The notes below the pieces were generated by a model. The model saw nothing but the letters and a program-made list of their open reading frames with translations. It was not told the DNA's origin and ran no database searches. Positions 17,417 to 26,039 of a stretch of 64,000 bases of DNA are shown piece by piece. The translations under genes were made by a program, and so were the position numbers. The number at the start of each line of letters is the position of its first letter. Position 1 is the first letter of the stretch. Location: positions 79,928 through 143,927 of the forward strand of contig JAIQFZ010000004.1 of the NCBI GenBank assembly GCA_020073015.1. The letters are read 5' to 3'. The stretch is from Terriglobia bacterium (GTDB taxonomy: Bacteria; Acidobacteriota; Terriglobia; Terriglobales; Acidobacteriaceae).

Positions 17417-19084
17417 CTACCACTCCACCGGCGGAGGCTCCGGTTCGGCAGCGCCGTCGGCGCGCGCGTCCGAAGCTCCATAGTTCACCTTCGCCCTGGT
17501 ATCGTGGAGCACTGCCTGCCCGCGGCCCATCGCGGTCGAATACTCGCGGTCGACCCGAAACTTGTGGCCCATGGCCGTCAGCTTGTCGCGAACTTCAGAG
17601 CTCACTCGCGACTCAATCACGATGTTGCAGCCGCGCTGCGGACTCACCGTAAAGCGGGCCGTTTCGAGCGCGGCCTGGATGTTCATTCCGTAATCCACCA
17701 CGTTCGACACGAACTGCGCATGCGCCAGCGGCTGATTCGCCCCGCCCATGATCCCGAATCCGATGTGCTGATCGCCCCGCTCCATGAATGCAGGAATAAT
17801 CGTGTGAAACGGCCGTTTGCGCGGTACGAGTGCGTTCGGATGAGACGGATCGAGTGAGAAGAGTGCGCCGCGGTTCTGGAGCGCGAAACCCATGCCGCGA
17901 ACCGTGATCCCCGAACCGAACTCGGCGTAGTTGCTTTGGATCAGCGACACAATATTTCCTTCCCGGTCGACCGCCGACAGATAAGTCGTTTCGCTGGTGG
18001 CGGGAGTACCCGGCGAGGCTTCGCAATTGGCCTTGGCGGGATCGATGTGCTGAGCCCTCTCCTTCGCGTAGTCTTTCGAGAGCAATCCCTCGACGGGAAC
18101 CTTTGCAAAGCGTGGATCTGCGTTGTAGCGGCCAAGATCCGCGTACGCCAGCTTCATTGCTTCGATCTTCTTGTGCAGTTCTGCGGCGCTCAGCGGCCCG
18201 TCAGCGGAAGCGGCCGATGTTTCCATGATGTTGAGCATCTCAAGCGCGGCCATGCCTTGCCCGTTCGGAGGCAGTTCATAGATCGTCCAGCCGCGATACG
18301 TGGTGGAGATTGGCTCGACCCACTCGGGCGCAAATTGCGCCAGGTCCTCGGCCGACATGGTTCCTCCGAGCCCCTTTGACGTCTCGAGAATCGCGCGCGC
18401 AATTTCGCCCCGGTAGAACGCTTTCGGACCCTCCGTCGCAATCGCACGGAGAGCCTTGGCCAGATCCGCGTTGTGAAAGATTGCGCCCACCGCCGGAACC
18501 TGCCCGCCGGGCAGATAGACTCGCCGGCTCTCTGCATCTGTGAGGTCAGTCGCATCCTCCCAGAAAGCATGGATCAGTTCGGGCACGGGATAGCCCCGAT
18601 CTGCGTAGAAAATTGCCGGTTGGAAAATCTCCTTCCACGGCAGACGGCCAAAGCGCTGGTGCAGTTGATCCCACCCCGCGACCGCTCCCGGTACCGTGAC
18701 CGTATCAATGCCCGACTGCGGCATCGAGGTAGCACCCTTTGCCGCAAGATGCGCGATCGTGAGCGCCTGCGGCGCCCAGCCGCTGGCATTGAGTCCATAG
18801 AGCTTGCCGGTTTTGGCGTCCCAATAGAGGGCGAAGAGGTCGCCGCCGATTCCGTTCATCATGGGCTCGGTAACGCCCAGCACGGCGTTGGCAGCAATCG
18901 CGGCATCGACCGCCGATCCACCGCGCGCCAGCACTTGCGCACCAGCCGTCGAAGCGAGCGCATGGCTGGTGGCCACGATCCCATAGCGCGTAATCACCAT
19001 GGAACGCGCGTGAGAGCGGTCTTGGGCTGACATACTAGGGACTAGTAGAAATACACTGAACGTTAGCAGGACAACAACTCGCAT
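17417..19084 (-). CDS. ggt: gamma-glutamyltransferase, exported
   Basis: Cleaves and transfers gamma-glutamyl groups (for example from glutathione) in the periplasm. 555 aa with a signal peptide ending near S-A-Q (residue 21). The autoprocessing site is S-E-T-T-Y-L-S-A-V-D with the new N-terminal nucleophile at T366, giving large and small subunits. The oxyanion and substrate block with M-G-G-A-N-Q-P-L-A and the N-terminal R-G-G-S-A-V-D-A-A are conserved. Tyr replaces the His that often follows the Thr-Thr pair. It ends convergently with the amidase gene, 33 bp apart. Confidence 0.88.
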   Translation of the reverse strand: MRVVVLLTFSVFLLVPSMSAQDRSHARSMVITRYGIVATSHALASTAGAQVLARGGSAVDAAIAANAVLGVTEPMMNGIGGDLFALYWDAKTGKLYGLNASGWAPQALTIAHLAAKGATSMPQSGIDTVTVPGAVAGWDQLHQRFGRLPWKEIFQPAIFYADRGYPVPELIHAFWEDATDLTDAESRRVYLPGGQVPAVGAIFHNADLAKALRAIATEGPKAFYRGEIARAILETSKGLGGTMSAEDLAQFAPEWVEPISTTYRGWTIYELPPNGQGMAALEMLNIMETSAASADGPLSAAELHKKIEAMKLAYADLGRYNADPRFAKVPVEGLLSKDYAKERAQHIDPAKANCEASPGTPATSETTYLSAVDREGNIVSLIQSNYAEFGSGITVRGMGFALQNRGALFSLDPSHPNALVPRKRPFHTIIPAFMERGDQHIGFGIMGGANQPLAHAQFVSNVVDYGMNIQAALETARFTVSPQRGCNIVIESRVSSEVRDKLTAMGHKFRVDREYSTAMGRGQAVLHDTRAKVNYGASDARADGAAEPEPPPVEW

Positions 19085-19459
19085 GGGTGCACCTTCGCCC
19101 GGCCGATAGACGAATGCGCATTCTGGTGCGACAGAGAACGGTTGTCAAGCGGCCTTGGACAAGCACGCCTCCCCCGCGCCAGCCCCCCCTATTCCCGCCC
19201 CGCCGAGTCTTGCATCCCGACAAGCGGTGGACGCCCGAGCGTTTCAGCGCAAACAGAATCGCCCAACCAATCAATCCGACGGCGTACGCACCCGCAAACA
19301 TCAGCGCCACGGCTGGTAGGAACGTGAAATGCTCGGGCTAAATCGGGCCGACAGGTGGATGGATGTCAGGCACCGAAGGTCGAATCGCCTGGGCCTTCTC
19401 GATGGCGAGCACAGTCCCCGCCAAATGTCCGTCCTGGCGTCCCAATCAGGGAGTCTCGG
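19085..19459. other. intergenic, only a doubtful small frame
   Basis: A minus-strand frame from 19310 begins with a plausible membrane span (M-A-L-M-F-A-G-A-Y) but has no ribosome site, and its remainder is Arg/Gly-rich low complexity running into ggt. I do not call it a gene. Nothing else is recognised. Confidence 0.4.
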
Positions 19460-20383
19460 TTATCGCTGCGGCGGGTCGCTCGGAACTGCGGATTTGTCTT
19501 GGCTCGCTTTACTTGCGGTGTTGGGCGCGCTGCTAACGCCGGGGGCCTTCACGGGCGCACTCGGGGGTGGCTCCGGGCTGGGCAGCGCGAGCGGCGGAAC
19601 TCCTGGCAATGTCTCGGGCAAGCTCGGCCCCTGCCCCGGCCGGATTCCCTTCGCTTCCACAATCGACCATCGCCAGTCTTCGTCCGCGCTCGGCGTGATC
19701 CCGATGTCCTCGCGGAAGATGGTCGTGCTGAACGGCTTGGCGGTAGCCTTGAGATGGTAAAGCAGCGTCATGTCCGATCGCCGCTCCACGGTAACCGAAG
19801 CAAAGTTCTGCGCTGCCGGAATCACGCGGGCGCGCGCTGCTACCTCGGCATTCCCTCCCGCCTTGCGCTCAAGCGTAATTCCCACCGTGATCTCGCGCAG
19901 TTCCCACTCGGTTCCGTTGAGCACTTCCAGTTGCAGAGTGTCGTCCTGAATCGAAGCCGGACCGTCCAGTTTCAACACCTCCGCCAGCGGCAGGTCCTCA
20001 ATCAAAACCGGCTTGATCAGCAGCAAGTTGGCTCGACCGTTGAATGCCAGGCTGCAACTGATATCTGGCGATGTCAGTCGGAGATTCTTCCCGGAAGAAT
20101 CGACGGAGAAGAGAATCTTCTCCGCGGACTTGAGTCGCCTGACGTCCTCCATCGCCTGCGCCAGGTTATCGTTGTCGATCACCGGAGGTGGCGGTTGCGG
20201 CTGAGCCTGCTCCACCTGCTGTTGCGCCTTGTTGCGCCGGAGATTGCGCGCCAGGTCTCCGAGCGACGGTTCATCATCCTGGGCCATAAGCGCAGCCGGA
20301 GAGAGCAGCAGGCACAGAGCCACCACCCGCAGGGCGGAGCACTTGAGTCTCGGCAACCCGGAACCTGAAAGTTGCGATCGCAT
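19460..20383 (-). CDS. exported hypothetical protein with proline-rich tail, ~307 aa
   Basis: The ATG at 20383 is preceded by AGGCAG and yields a signal peptide (hydrophobic A-L-C-L-L-L-S-P-A-A-L-M-A-Q). A GTG at 20437 would add 18 basic residues. The middle has beta-rich strands (L-E-V-L-N-G-T-E-W-E-L-R-E-I-T-V-G-I-T-L) like a periplasmic Ig-type domain. The last ~50 residues are rich in Pro/Ser/Ala. No catalytic motif is seen. Function unknown. Confidence 0.6.
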   Translation of the reverse strand: MRSQLSGSGLPRLKCSALRVVALCLLLSPAALMAQDDEPSLGDLARNLRRNKAQQQVEQAQPQPPPPVIDNDNLAQAMEDVRRLKSAEKILFSVDSSGKNLRLTSPDISCSLAFNGRANLLLIKPVLIEDLPLAEVLKLDGPASIQDDTLQLEVLNGTEWELREITVGITLERKAGGNAEVAARARVIPAAQNFASVTVERRSDMTLLYHLKATAKPFSTTIFREDIGITPSADEDWRWSIVEAKGIRPGQGPSLPETLPGVPPLALPSPEPPPSAPVKAPGVSSAPNTASKASQDKSAVPSDPPQR

Positions 20384-20617
20384 ACTTCTGCCTGAGCGCA
20401 CGGGAAGACGCAGATCATCTTCCCGCCGTCGCTTCACAGTTAAATTCTAGGCGAGTGGTAACCGGATGGAAGTTACTTCAGGCAAACGATGGTACTAGTA
20501 CCTTGGCGGAAAAAGGGGTTGGAGGGCTTGCCAATTCGACAGAAGAAGCAAGAAGGGCGCGCGATCGAAGCGACGCGCAACGGGACGCGCCCCCTGCTTT
20601 TCGGCCAGATTAAAGTC

Positions 20618-20740
20618 TTACAGTAAACCCGACGTGCGCAAACGCGTGACCGGATCCGTTACAGGTACTGGCTGCCGCTTGAAAACCCAGCGGGCCACCG
20701 CAATCCCCAGAGCCGCGTAACAGAGATGCCAAAGTTTCAT
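20618..20740 (-). CDS. small membrane peptide, 40 aa
   Basis: ATG at 20740 with a strong GGGAGGG ribosome site five bases upstream. It encodes M-K-L-W-H-L then one hydrophobic span (Y-A-A-L-G-I-A-V-A-R-W-V-F) and a basic tail. The ribosome site is the main support; the upstream extension of the frame is noise-like. Confidence 0.45.
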   Translation of the reverse strand: MKLWHLCYAALGIAVARWVFKRQPVPVTDPVTRLRTSGLL

Positions 20741-20910
20741 AGAAACCCTCCCCACGCCGGAACGTGACCTGGGGAGTGACAAGCATAAGGTCCCGTCGTG
20801 ATTCCAACCTACCGCTAGCTTATCGGCCAGTCCAGACCACCAAAGTGCTATGAGCGTATCCAAGGAGTAATCGAAGGTAATCAGGAGAGATGGGGATCGT
20901 TCCTAGCCTC

Positions 20911-21215
20911 CAGTTGCTGGTTTCTAGTTGCAGGAACTGCTGGGCTTCAAAACTCGATTCCCGGTCGGGTAGGCGTCTGTGTCATAGCTCGTCGCGATGC
21001 GAAAGAGTGAGCGGAGCCGCTGACCTTAGCCGCGAAGCGGCGTAACAATACAGCCCACAGCGTCAGCTGTGGGTTTTAAATGGAAAATGAGCGAGCCCCG
21101 GAGTTGCGAAAGAGTACTCCCGCCAGTGAACTGGCGGGCTATTTTCAGTGGTCCCTACGGGACCGACGGATGCTAGAAACCACCAACCAACAACTGGAAA
21201 CGAGCAGCTAGGAAC
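20911..21215. repeat. repeat cluster: outer CCAGTTG..TTTCTAG words and three inner hairpins
   Basis: Words with CCAGTTG and GGTTTCTAG at 20911-20945 recur inverted at 21172-21215, bracketing ~230 bp. Inside are three perfect short hairpins: CCCACAGC/GCTGTGGG with GTCA loop and a following T4 (21054-21077), CCCGCCAG/CTGGCGGG with TGAA loop (21119-21138), and GGTCCC/GGGACC with TAC loop (21150-21164). The first could act as a weak terminator. No gene lies in 20741-21207. Confidence 0.7.
21026..21056 (+). repeat. 31-bp dispersed repeat, copy 1
   Basis: A 31-bp sequence beginning TTAGCCGCGAAGCGGCG and ending AATACAGCCC is repeated at 31251-31281 with about three differences. It contains the short palindrome CGCGAAGCG and is directly followed by the first hairpin of this cluster. 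Confidence 0.65.
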
Positions 21216-22326
21216 TGCTTTCGATCCAACCGCCGCCGACTACTACGTCCCCGTCGTAGAACACAGCTGCCTGTCCGGGACTGATGGCGCGCTGCGGGTC
21301 GTCAAAGGTCACCAGCACTTGGTCTGGCCCCTCAGATTCAATGACAGCCGGCGCGGGTTGGTGCTTATGGCGGATCTTGACCGCGACCCGCATCGGTCCT
21401 GGTAGCTTGGCCACGGAGATCAGGTTGACGCGACGGGCGCGCAAAGTGCGCGAGTAAAGTTGCTCGTCCTTGCCCACGACAACTTGCCGCGTTTCGTTCT
21501 TGATCTGGATCACATAGAGCGGTGAACCCGTGGCGACACCGAGTCCCTTGCGCTGTCCGACAGTGAAATTATGAACGCCGCTGTGCTCGCCGAGCACGCG
21601 CCCGTCGGAAGTCACCATTTCACCAGCCGCATCCGGCAGCGCGCTTCCCTGCTCGGAAAGATAGGCGTCCAGAAAGGCCTTGTAGTCGCCGCCCGGAACA
21701 AAACAGATCTCCTGCGAGTCCGGCTTTTCGGCAATCACCAGCCCATGCTTCCGGGCGAGTTCGCGAACTTCAGGCTTGGTCATGCCACCCAGCGGGAATA
21801 AGGTCCGGCTCAACTGCTCCTGGGTCAGGCCAAAAAGAAAATAAGTTTGATCCTTCGCCTTGTCTGCCGGTCGCTTCAGCAGCCAGCGCGAATTCTGTTC
21901 ACTCCACGCGACTTGGGCGTAGTGGCCGGTAGCAACCTTCTCCGCGCCAATCTGCCGCGCCACAATCAGAAGCTGATCAAACTTCAAGTGATTGTTACAG
22001 AGACTGCAGGGGATCGGAGTGCGCCCGGAAAGATACTCCTCCACGAACGGCCGCACCACTTCGCGCTCGAAACGCTCCTCGTGATTGACCACGTAGTACG
22101 GAATGCCGATCGTTTCGGCCACGCGCCGTGCATCGTACACATCGTCGAGCGAGCAGCAGCGCCCCTGCACCGACTCGGGCATGCCCTCGTGCCCGGCAAG
22201 TCGCCGCTGATTCCAAAGCTGCATCGTGAGTCCGATGACGTTGTGTCCCTCAGCGCGCAGCATAGCCGCAACGGTCGACGAGTCGACTCCTCCCGACATG
22301 GCAACGGCAATGGTCTCTGGAAACAA
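21208..22326 (-). CDS. mnmA: tRNA-specific 2-thiouridylase MnmA
   Basis: Thiolates U34 of tRNA-Lys/Glu/Gln using persulfide sulfur. 372 aa with the ATP-pyrophosphatase loop A-M-S-G-G-V-D-S-S near residue 9, the catalytic cysteines in the C-S-L-C-N block and in Q-E-I-C-F-V-P-G-G, and the C-terminal beta-barrel. The only sensible start is TTG at 22326; its Shine-Dalgarno AGGAG is part of the CTAG-word repeat immediately upstream. The cysteine desulfurase that probably supplies sulfur is the next gene upstream, as in the YrvO-MnmA pair of Bacillus. Confidence 0.93.
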   Translation of the reverse strand: MFPETIAVAMSGGVDSSTVAAMLRAEGHNVIGLTMQLWNQRRLAGHEGMPESVQGRCCSLDDVYDARRVAETIGIPYYVVNHEERFEREVVRPFVEEYLSGRTPIPCSLCNNHLKFDQLLIVARQIGAEKVATGHYAQVAWSEQNSRWLLKRPADKAKDQTYFLFGLTQEQLSRTLFPLGGMTKPEVRELARKHGLVIAEKPDSQEICFVPGGDYKAFLDAYLSEQGSALPDAAGEMVTSDGRVLGEHSGVHNFTVGQRKGLGVATGSPLYVIQIKNETRQVVVGKDEQLYSRTLRARRVNLISVAKLPGPMRVAVKIRHKHQPAPAVIESEGPDQVLVTFDDPQRAISPGQAAVFYDGDVVVGGGWIESSS

Positions 22327-22365
22327 GCTCCTGGCTCCTAGCTTCTAGCTGCTAGCTGATAGTGT
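22323..22365. repeat. CTAG-word array upstream of mnmA
   Basis: Degenerate units of CTAGCT and AGCTCCTGG repeat several times. On the minus strand they read AGGAGCC-AGGAGC just before the TTG start of mnmA and so provide its ribosome site. A related array (GCCAGAAGCCAGTAGC type) lies at 22526-22565 at the end of the desulfurase gene. Between them, 22391-22430 holds a copy of the TCATCCTGAGCG repeat family. Confidence 0.65.
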
Positions 22366-22541
22366 GCAGTCCCGCACGGTCGCGACATAAGTTCCTGTGT
22401 CATCCTGAGCGAAGCGAAGGACCTATGCATTTTGTCCGCAGTGTAGACGACCTTCGCGTCCCGCAAATCGGCCCTCCTGCGGTCTGCTGGCAAACACCTG
22501 CCAACTGACTCGCGCCCATTAGGAAAGCCAGAAGCCAGTAG

Positions 22542-23717
22542 CTAACGGCTAGTAGCTGCTCTCTGGTACACCGGCGACAACTCCCGTAAACGCGCGACCG
22601 TCTCCGGCACAAGGCCGATCGCGAACTCAACCTCGGCCGCCGTATTCTGCTTGCCCAAACTGAAGCGGATGCTGGATCGTGCTTGCTCTGGACGCAAACC
22701 CATGGCCGTCAACACGTGCGAGGGCTCGATGGCCCCCGACGAACACGCGGCTCCAGTCGAAACCGCCAAGCCCTTCAAGTCCAGTGCGATCACCAGCGCT
22801 TCGCCTTCGATCCCATCAAAATAGATGTTCGTCGTATTCGGCACGCGCGTTGGGTGGGAACTTGCAGCTGCGCCATTCACACCGCTCGACTCGATTGCCA
22901 GCAGTTCCCTTTCCAGGCGGTCGCGCATGGCGGCCATTTTCGTGTCGTCACCGCGCCGCAAGCCAACGCTCGCCAACTCGGCCGCTTTGCCCAGACCAAC
23001 AATCCCCGGCACGTTCTCAGTTCCAGCGCGGCGTGAGCGCTCATGGCGGCCGCCGTACAGCATGGGCTCAAGCCGGGTTCCCTTGCGGACATACAGCGTG
23101 CCCACTCCCTGCGGCGCGTGCAGTTTGTGTCCCGAGATCGTCAGCAGATCACAACCGATCTGGTTCACATCGATGGGGATCTTCCCGGCTGCCTGCACCG
23201 CATCCGTATGGAAGTGAACATCAGCCTCAGCCGCCACTTTTCCGATCTCCTCGACTGGCTGGACAACCCCGGTCTCGTTGTTGGCCATCATGATCGTGAC
23301 CAGCTTCGTATTCGGCCGCAGCGCACGCCGGACGTCATCGGGATCAACCAGGCCGCGGCCGTCCACGGGAACGTACGTGACTTCGCATCCCTTCTCTTCC
23401 AGATGCTTCGCCCCGTTCAGAACGGCATGATGCTCGATCGTCGAAGTGATCACGTGATCGCCCGGCTGCGCTAATCCGAAGATCGCCAGATTGTCGGCCT
23501 CCGTGCCGCCGCTGGTAAAAACGACTTCGGACGCGCGACACCCCAGCAACTGCGCCACCGACTCGCGGGCATGCTCAACCGCCGCCCGCGTCTCCTGTCC
23601 ATGGTGGTGGATGGAAGAGGCGTTGCCAAAGTGCTCGCCGAAGTAAGGCCGCATGGCCTCGAAGACCTCGGGCAGCACGGGCGTGGTCGCGTTGTTGTCG
23701 AAATAAACCCGCTGCAT
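22542..23717 (-). CDS. cysteine desulfurase (NifS/IscS family)
   Basis: PLP enzyme converting cysteine to alanine and an enzyme-bound persulfide. 391 aa from the ATG at 23717 (Y-F-D-N-N-A-T-T-P at the N-terminus). The PLP-binding lysine is in S-G-H-K-L-H-A-P-Q-G and the persulfide cysteine in G-A-A-C-S-S-G. The position directly upstream of mnmA suggests tRNA thiolation as a main role. The last residues (Y-Q-R-A-A-T-S-R) are encoded within the CTAG-type repeat, so the C-terminus may have been altered by the repeat. Confidence 0.92.
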   Translation of the reverse strand: MQRVYFDNNATTPVLPEVFEAMRPYFGEHFGNASSIHHHGQETRAAVEHARESVAQLLGCRASEVVFTSGGTEADNLAIFGLAQPGDHVITSTIEHHAVLNGAKHLEEKGCEVTYVPVDGRGLVDPDDVRRALRPNTKLVTIMMANNETGVVQPVEEIGKVAAEADVHFHTDAVQAAGKIPIDVNQIGCDLLTISGHKLHAPQGVGTLYVRKGTRLEPMLYGGRHERSRRAGTENVPGIVGLGKAAELASVGLRRGDDTKMAAMRDRLERELLAIESSGVNGAAASSHPTRVPNTTNIYFDGIEGEALVIALDLKGLAVSTGAACSSGAIEPSHVLTAMGLRPEQARSSIRFSLGKQNTAAEVEFAIGLVPETVARLRELSPVYQRAATSR

Positions 23718-23773
23718 GGTGCTGATTCTATTGTACCGATTCGGCGCGAGTGGGAGAGGCCGCATGGAGGAGA

Positions 23774-24284
23774 CAGGTCACCGGTCACAGGAAAACCGGG
23801 CACGGTTGGGGAAATGTACCAACTCGGCCGTGATGCAAATCACTGACGCAGATTCAGTTAGTCTTGGAAGATCAGGAAGCGTGCAATGTGAGCACAGACT
23901 ACAAAGAGCTTGCCGCCTGGAAGCAAGCGATGGGGCTTGTGAAAGAGATCTACCGTTGCACGCGCTCGTTTCCGCGAGAAGAGCTGTTTGGCCTCAGGTC
24001 TCAAATGCAAAGGGCGGCGGTTTCGGTTCCGAGCAATATCGCCGAAGGGAAGGGGCGATATTCGCGAAAGGAACTCGTCCAGTTCTTATACAAAGCTCGA
24101 GGCTCACTGATGGAACTTGAGACACAAGTCTGTATTGCCCGCGACCTTGGTTATATAGACGATTACACCGGTCGAGGTCTTTCGACAAAGGTCTTGGAAG
24201 TCGCGCGAATTCTGAACGGGCTGATTAACCGGTTTCAACAGGAAATTCAGGGGCAACCTCCTACGACCTGTCACCCGTGACCTG
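23774..24284. repeat. inverted repeats bracketing the four-helix-bundle gene
   Basis: An 18-bp word starting CAGGTCACCGG at 23774-23791 reappears inverted at 24267-24284 with 16 of 18 matches; further variants of the same word run to ~24301. They enclose a single small gene. Confidence 0.65.
23888..24280 (+). CDS. four-helix-bundle protein (23S rRNA-intervening-sequence / TIGR02436 family)
   Basis: 130 aa from the GTG at 23888, chosen because AGGAAG lies ~9 bp upstream; a TTG at 23864 is weaker. The family features are clear: Y-K-E-L-A-A-W-K-Q-A-M at the start, then F-G-L-R-S-Q-M-Q-R-A-A-V-S-V-P-S-N-I-A-E-G and the final helices with E-L-E-T-Q. Related proteins were first seen in intervening sequences of 23S rRNA and resemble the diversity-generating-retroelement accessory Avd. 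Its own role is unknown. It stands alone between inverted repeats, with its 3' end inside one of them. Confidence 0.88.
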   Translation: MSTDYKELAAWKQAMGLVKEIYRCTRSFPREELFGLRSQMQRAAVSVPSNIAEGKGRYSRKELVQFLYKARGSLMELETQVCIARDLGYIDDYTGRGLSTKVLEVARILNGLINRFQQEIQGQPPTTCHP

Positions 24285-24306
24285 TGGCCTCTTACCCGTA
24301 ACCTTG

Positions 24307-25869
24307 TTATCCGTAGTACTGAAAATCCTTCCAGAATTCAGGCCAGCTCTGCCGTAGTCCTCGGCAGACGTAGATGTCGGGATGATCACGAGTCTCTTCG
24401 TTCTCGATGCCGTAGGGGTTCGGCGTGTGCCCAGCCAACTCGCAGGCAGAAAAATTACGATCCAGAAAACCGCGCGAGATGCCCAGCACAATCAGCGTCT
24501 CCGGCGGCGGGTCGCCATAACCCCGCGCCCAAAACGAATTGATGCCGCTAATTGCTGACGGTAATCTGTAGCGCGGTCCATACAGATTGATCGCCCCCGC
24601 CTCCCCGTAGTTGCCCGCCAGGATGCCGACGCGGGCACGATCCTGCGCGGACAGCGAATCGCGAATCTGGGCAACCTTCTCCGTCAGTTCGGGCCAGCCG
24701 AGTTCCTCGACCAGGTCACCATTGTTCTTGGCAGCAAATTCCCAGCGAGCGGAGTTGACCGGGGCCGAGGGCAGCGCAATGGCGGTAATCAGAATAATGT
24801 CGGCGGCCAGGGCAGTCCACGCCAGCCCTCTCACCACGGCTACCCAAGTGCGGCCGAGCGCCCTTAGTCGCTGCTCGCCCCACACCGCGCCCGCCGCATA
24901 CAACATGGGATATGCGGCGGCAAGGTAATAGCCCCGCCCCTTCGCAAGGACGAACAATGCCAGGGGCACGACGTACATCCAGCCCAGCATGCGAAATCGA
25001 CGGCCTGCCGCAGAAAGCAGGCAACAATAGAGCCCCGCGGTCCAGAGCGGGAAGGCGAGCAGCGTCATCTTGAGCTGGTCGGGCACGAAGTCCTTTGTGC
25101 GGCCCCAGCGAATATCCCGCTCGTGGATATGGCGCAGGAAATCGAGAGAAATGAAGTGGTGTTGTGCCTGCCAGACAAGGTTCGGCAAAAAAATCACGAT
25201 CGACAACCCAACTCCCGCCCAAAGCCACTTGCTGGCAAAGTACCGCCGGGCATTGGTCGCCACCACCCCCACCACGATTCCAATCACGAAGAAGCCCATG
25301 GTGTATTTCGTCATCATGCCGAGGCCAATGGCGCTGCCAATGGCCAGCCACCAACGAGGGTCGTCCGTCTTGAGCAGGCGAACGAGGCCATAGGCAGTCA
25401 AGACCCAGCACAGGTAGTCGAACGAGACGTACTGCATCAGCGCGCCCCCCGCCAGGGCAAACGGCACGGCGGCCGTCGCGGCGACCAACTGAGCGCCACG
25501 CCCTCCACCCAGTTCGCGGGCCATCAGTCCCGTCAGCAGAACCGCCACCCCTTGGGCCAGGGCCGCAAAGAAACGGAAGCCGACTAGCGACGTTCCGAAC
25601 AGCATCAATGACACGCGGCCAAAAAAAGGCGTAATCGGCGGATAAGCAACATAGCCCCACGCCAGGTGTCGTGCATCGTCCAGCGTAGCCAGTTCATCCC
25701 GATGAAATCCATAGCGCCCGCCGGTCAGCAGATGAACAACGACAGTAGCCAGGGCGAGGCACACGAGGGCAGTGGCGTTGCTCGAAGAAGCGGGGAGTTG
25801 CGGGCCTGAGGCCGGGTTGCCCGGCGCGGAACTGGCAAGGACGGCAATCTGCGGATTCGATTCCGGCAT
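24307..25869 (-). CDS. glycosyltransferase family 39 (ArnT/PMT-like) integral membrane protein
   Basis: 520 aa with about 11 membrane spans. The first periplasmic loop has the acidic motif F-H-R-D-E-L-A, matching the catalytic D-E pair of GT39/ArnT enzymes, followed by Y-P-P-I-T-P-F. Such enzymes move sugars from polyprenyl-phosphate carriers onto proteins or lipids at the outer face of the inner membrane. The ~150-residue C-terminal tail is periplasmic. Substrate unknown. Confidence 0.85.
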   Translation of the reverse strand: MPESNPQIAVLASSAPGNPASGPQLPASSSNATALVCLALATVVVHLLTGGRYGFHRDELATLDDARHLAWGYVAYPPITPFFGRVSLMLFGTSLVGFRFFAALAQGVAVLLTGLMARELGGGRGAQLVAATAAVPFALAGGALMQYVSFDYLCWVLTAYGLVRLLKTDDPRWWLAIGSAIGLGMMTKYTMGFFVIGIVVGVVATNARRYFASKWLWAGVGLSIVIFLPNLVWQAQHHFISLDFLRHIHERDIRWGRTKDFVPDQLKMTLLAFPLWTAGLYCCLLSAAGRRFRMLGWMYVVPLALFVLAKGRGYYLAAAYPMLYAAGAVWGEQRLRALGRTWVAVVRGLAWTALAADIILITAIALPSAPVNSARWEFAAKNNGDLVEELGWPELTEKVAQIRDSLSAQDRARVGILAGNYGEAGAINLYGPRYRLPSAISGINSFWARGYGDPPPETLIVLGISRGFLDRNFSACELAGHTPNPYGIENEETRDHPDIYVCRGLRQSWPEFWKDFQYYG

Positions 25870-26039
25870 AGTAGTGATTTGACGTTGAACAAGAAGGGAC
25901 GTTTATCGGACGAAAGGATACCAGCGAATGCGTCGCAGCGCGGGAGGAAATTGTCGTTTCAGGTGTGCGGGCTAGGACGCCCACACCCTTCGGCCTCGCT
26001 CACGGCAGCGCGAATCGGCGGGCCGCCGGCGCTACGGCT

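Noticed and set aside
19035..19310. 91-aa minus-strand frame with an N-terminal hydrophobic stretch
   Set aside because: No ribosome site, Arg/Gly-rich remainder and overlap with ggt; not enough support.
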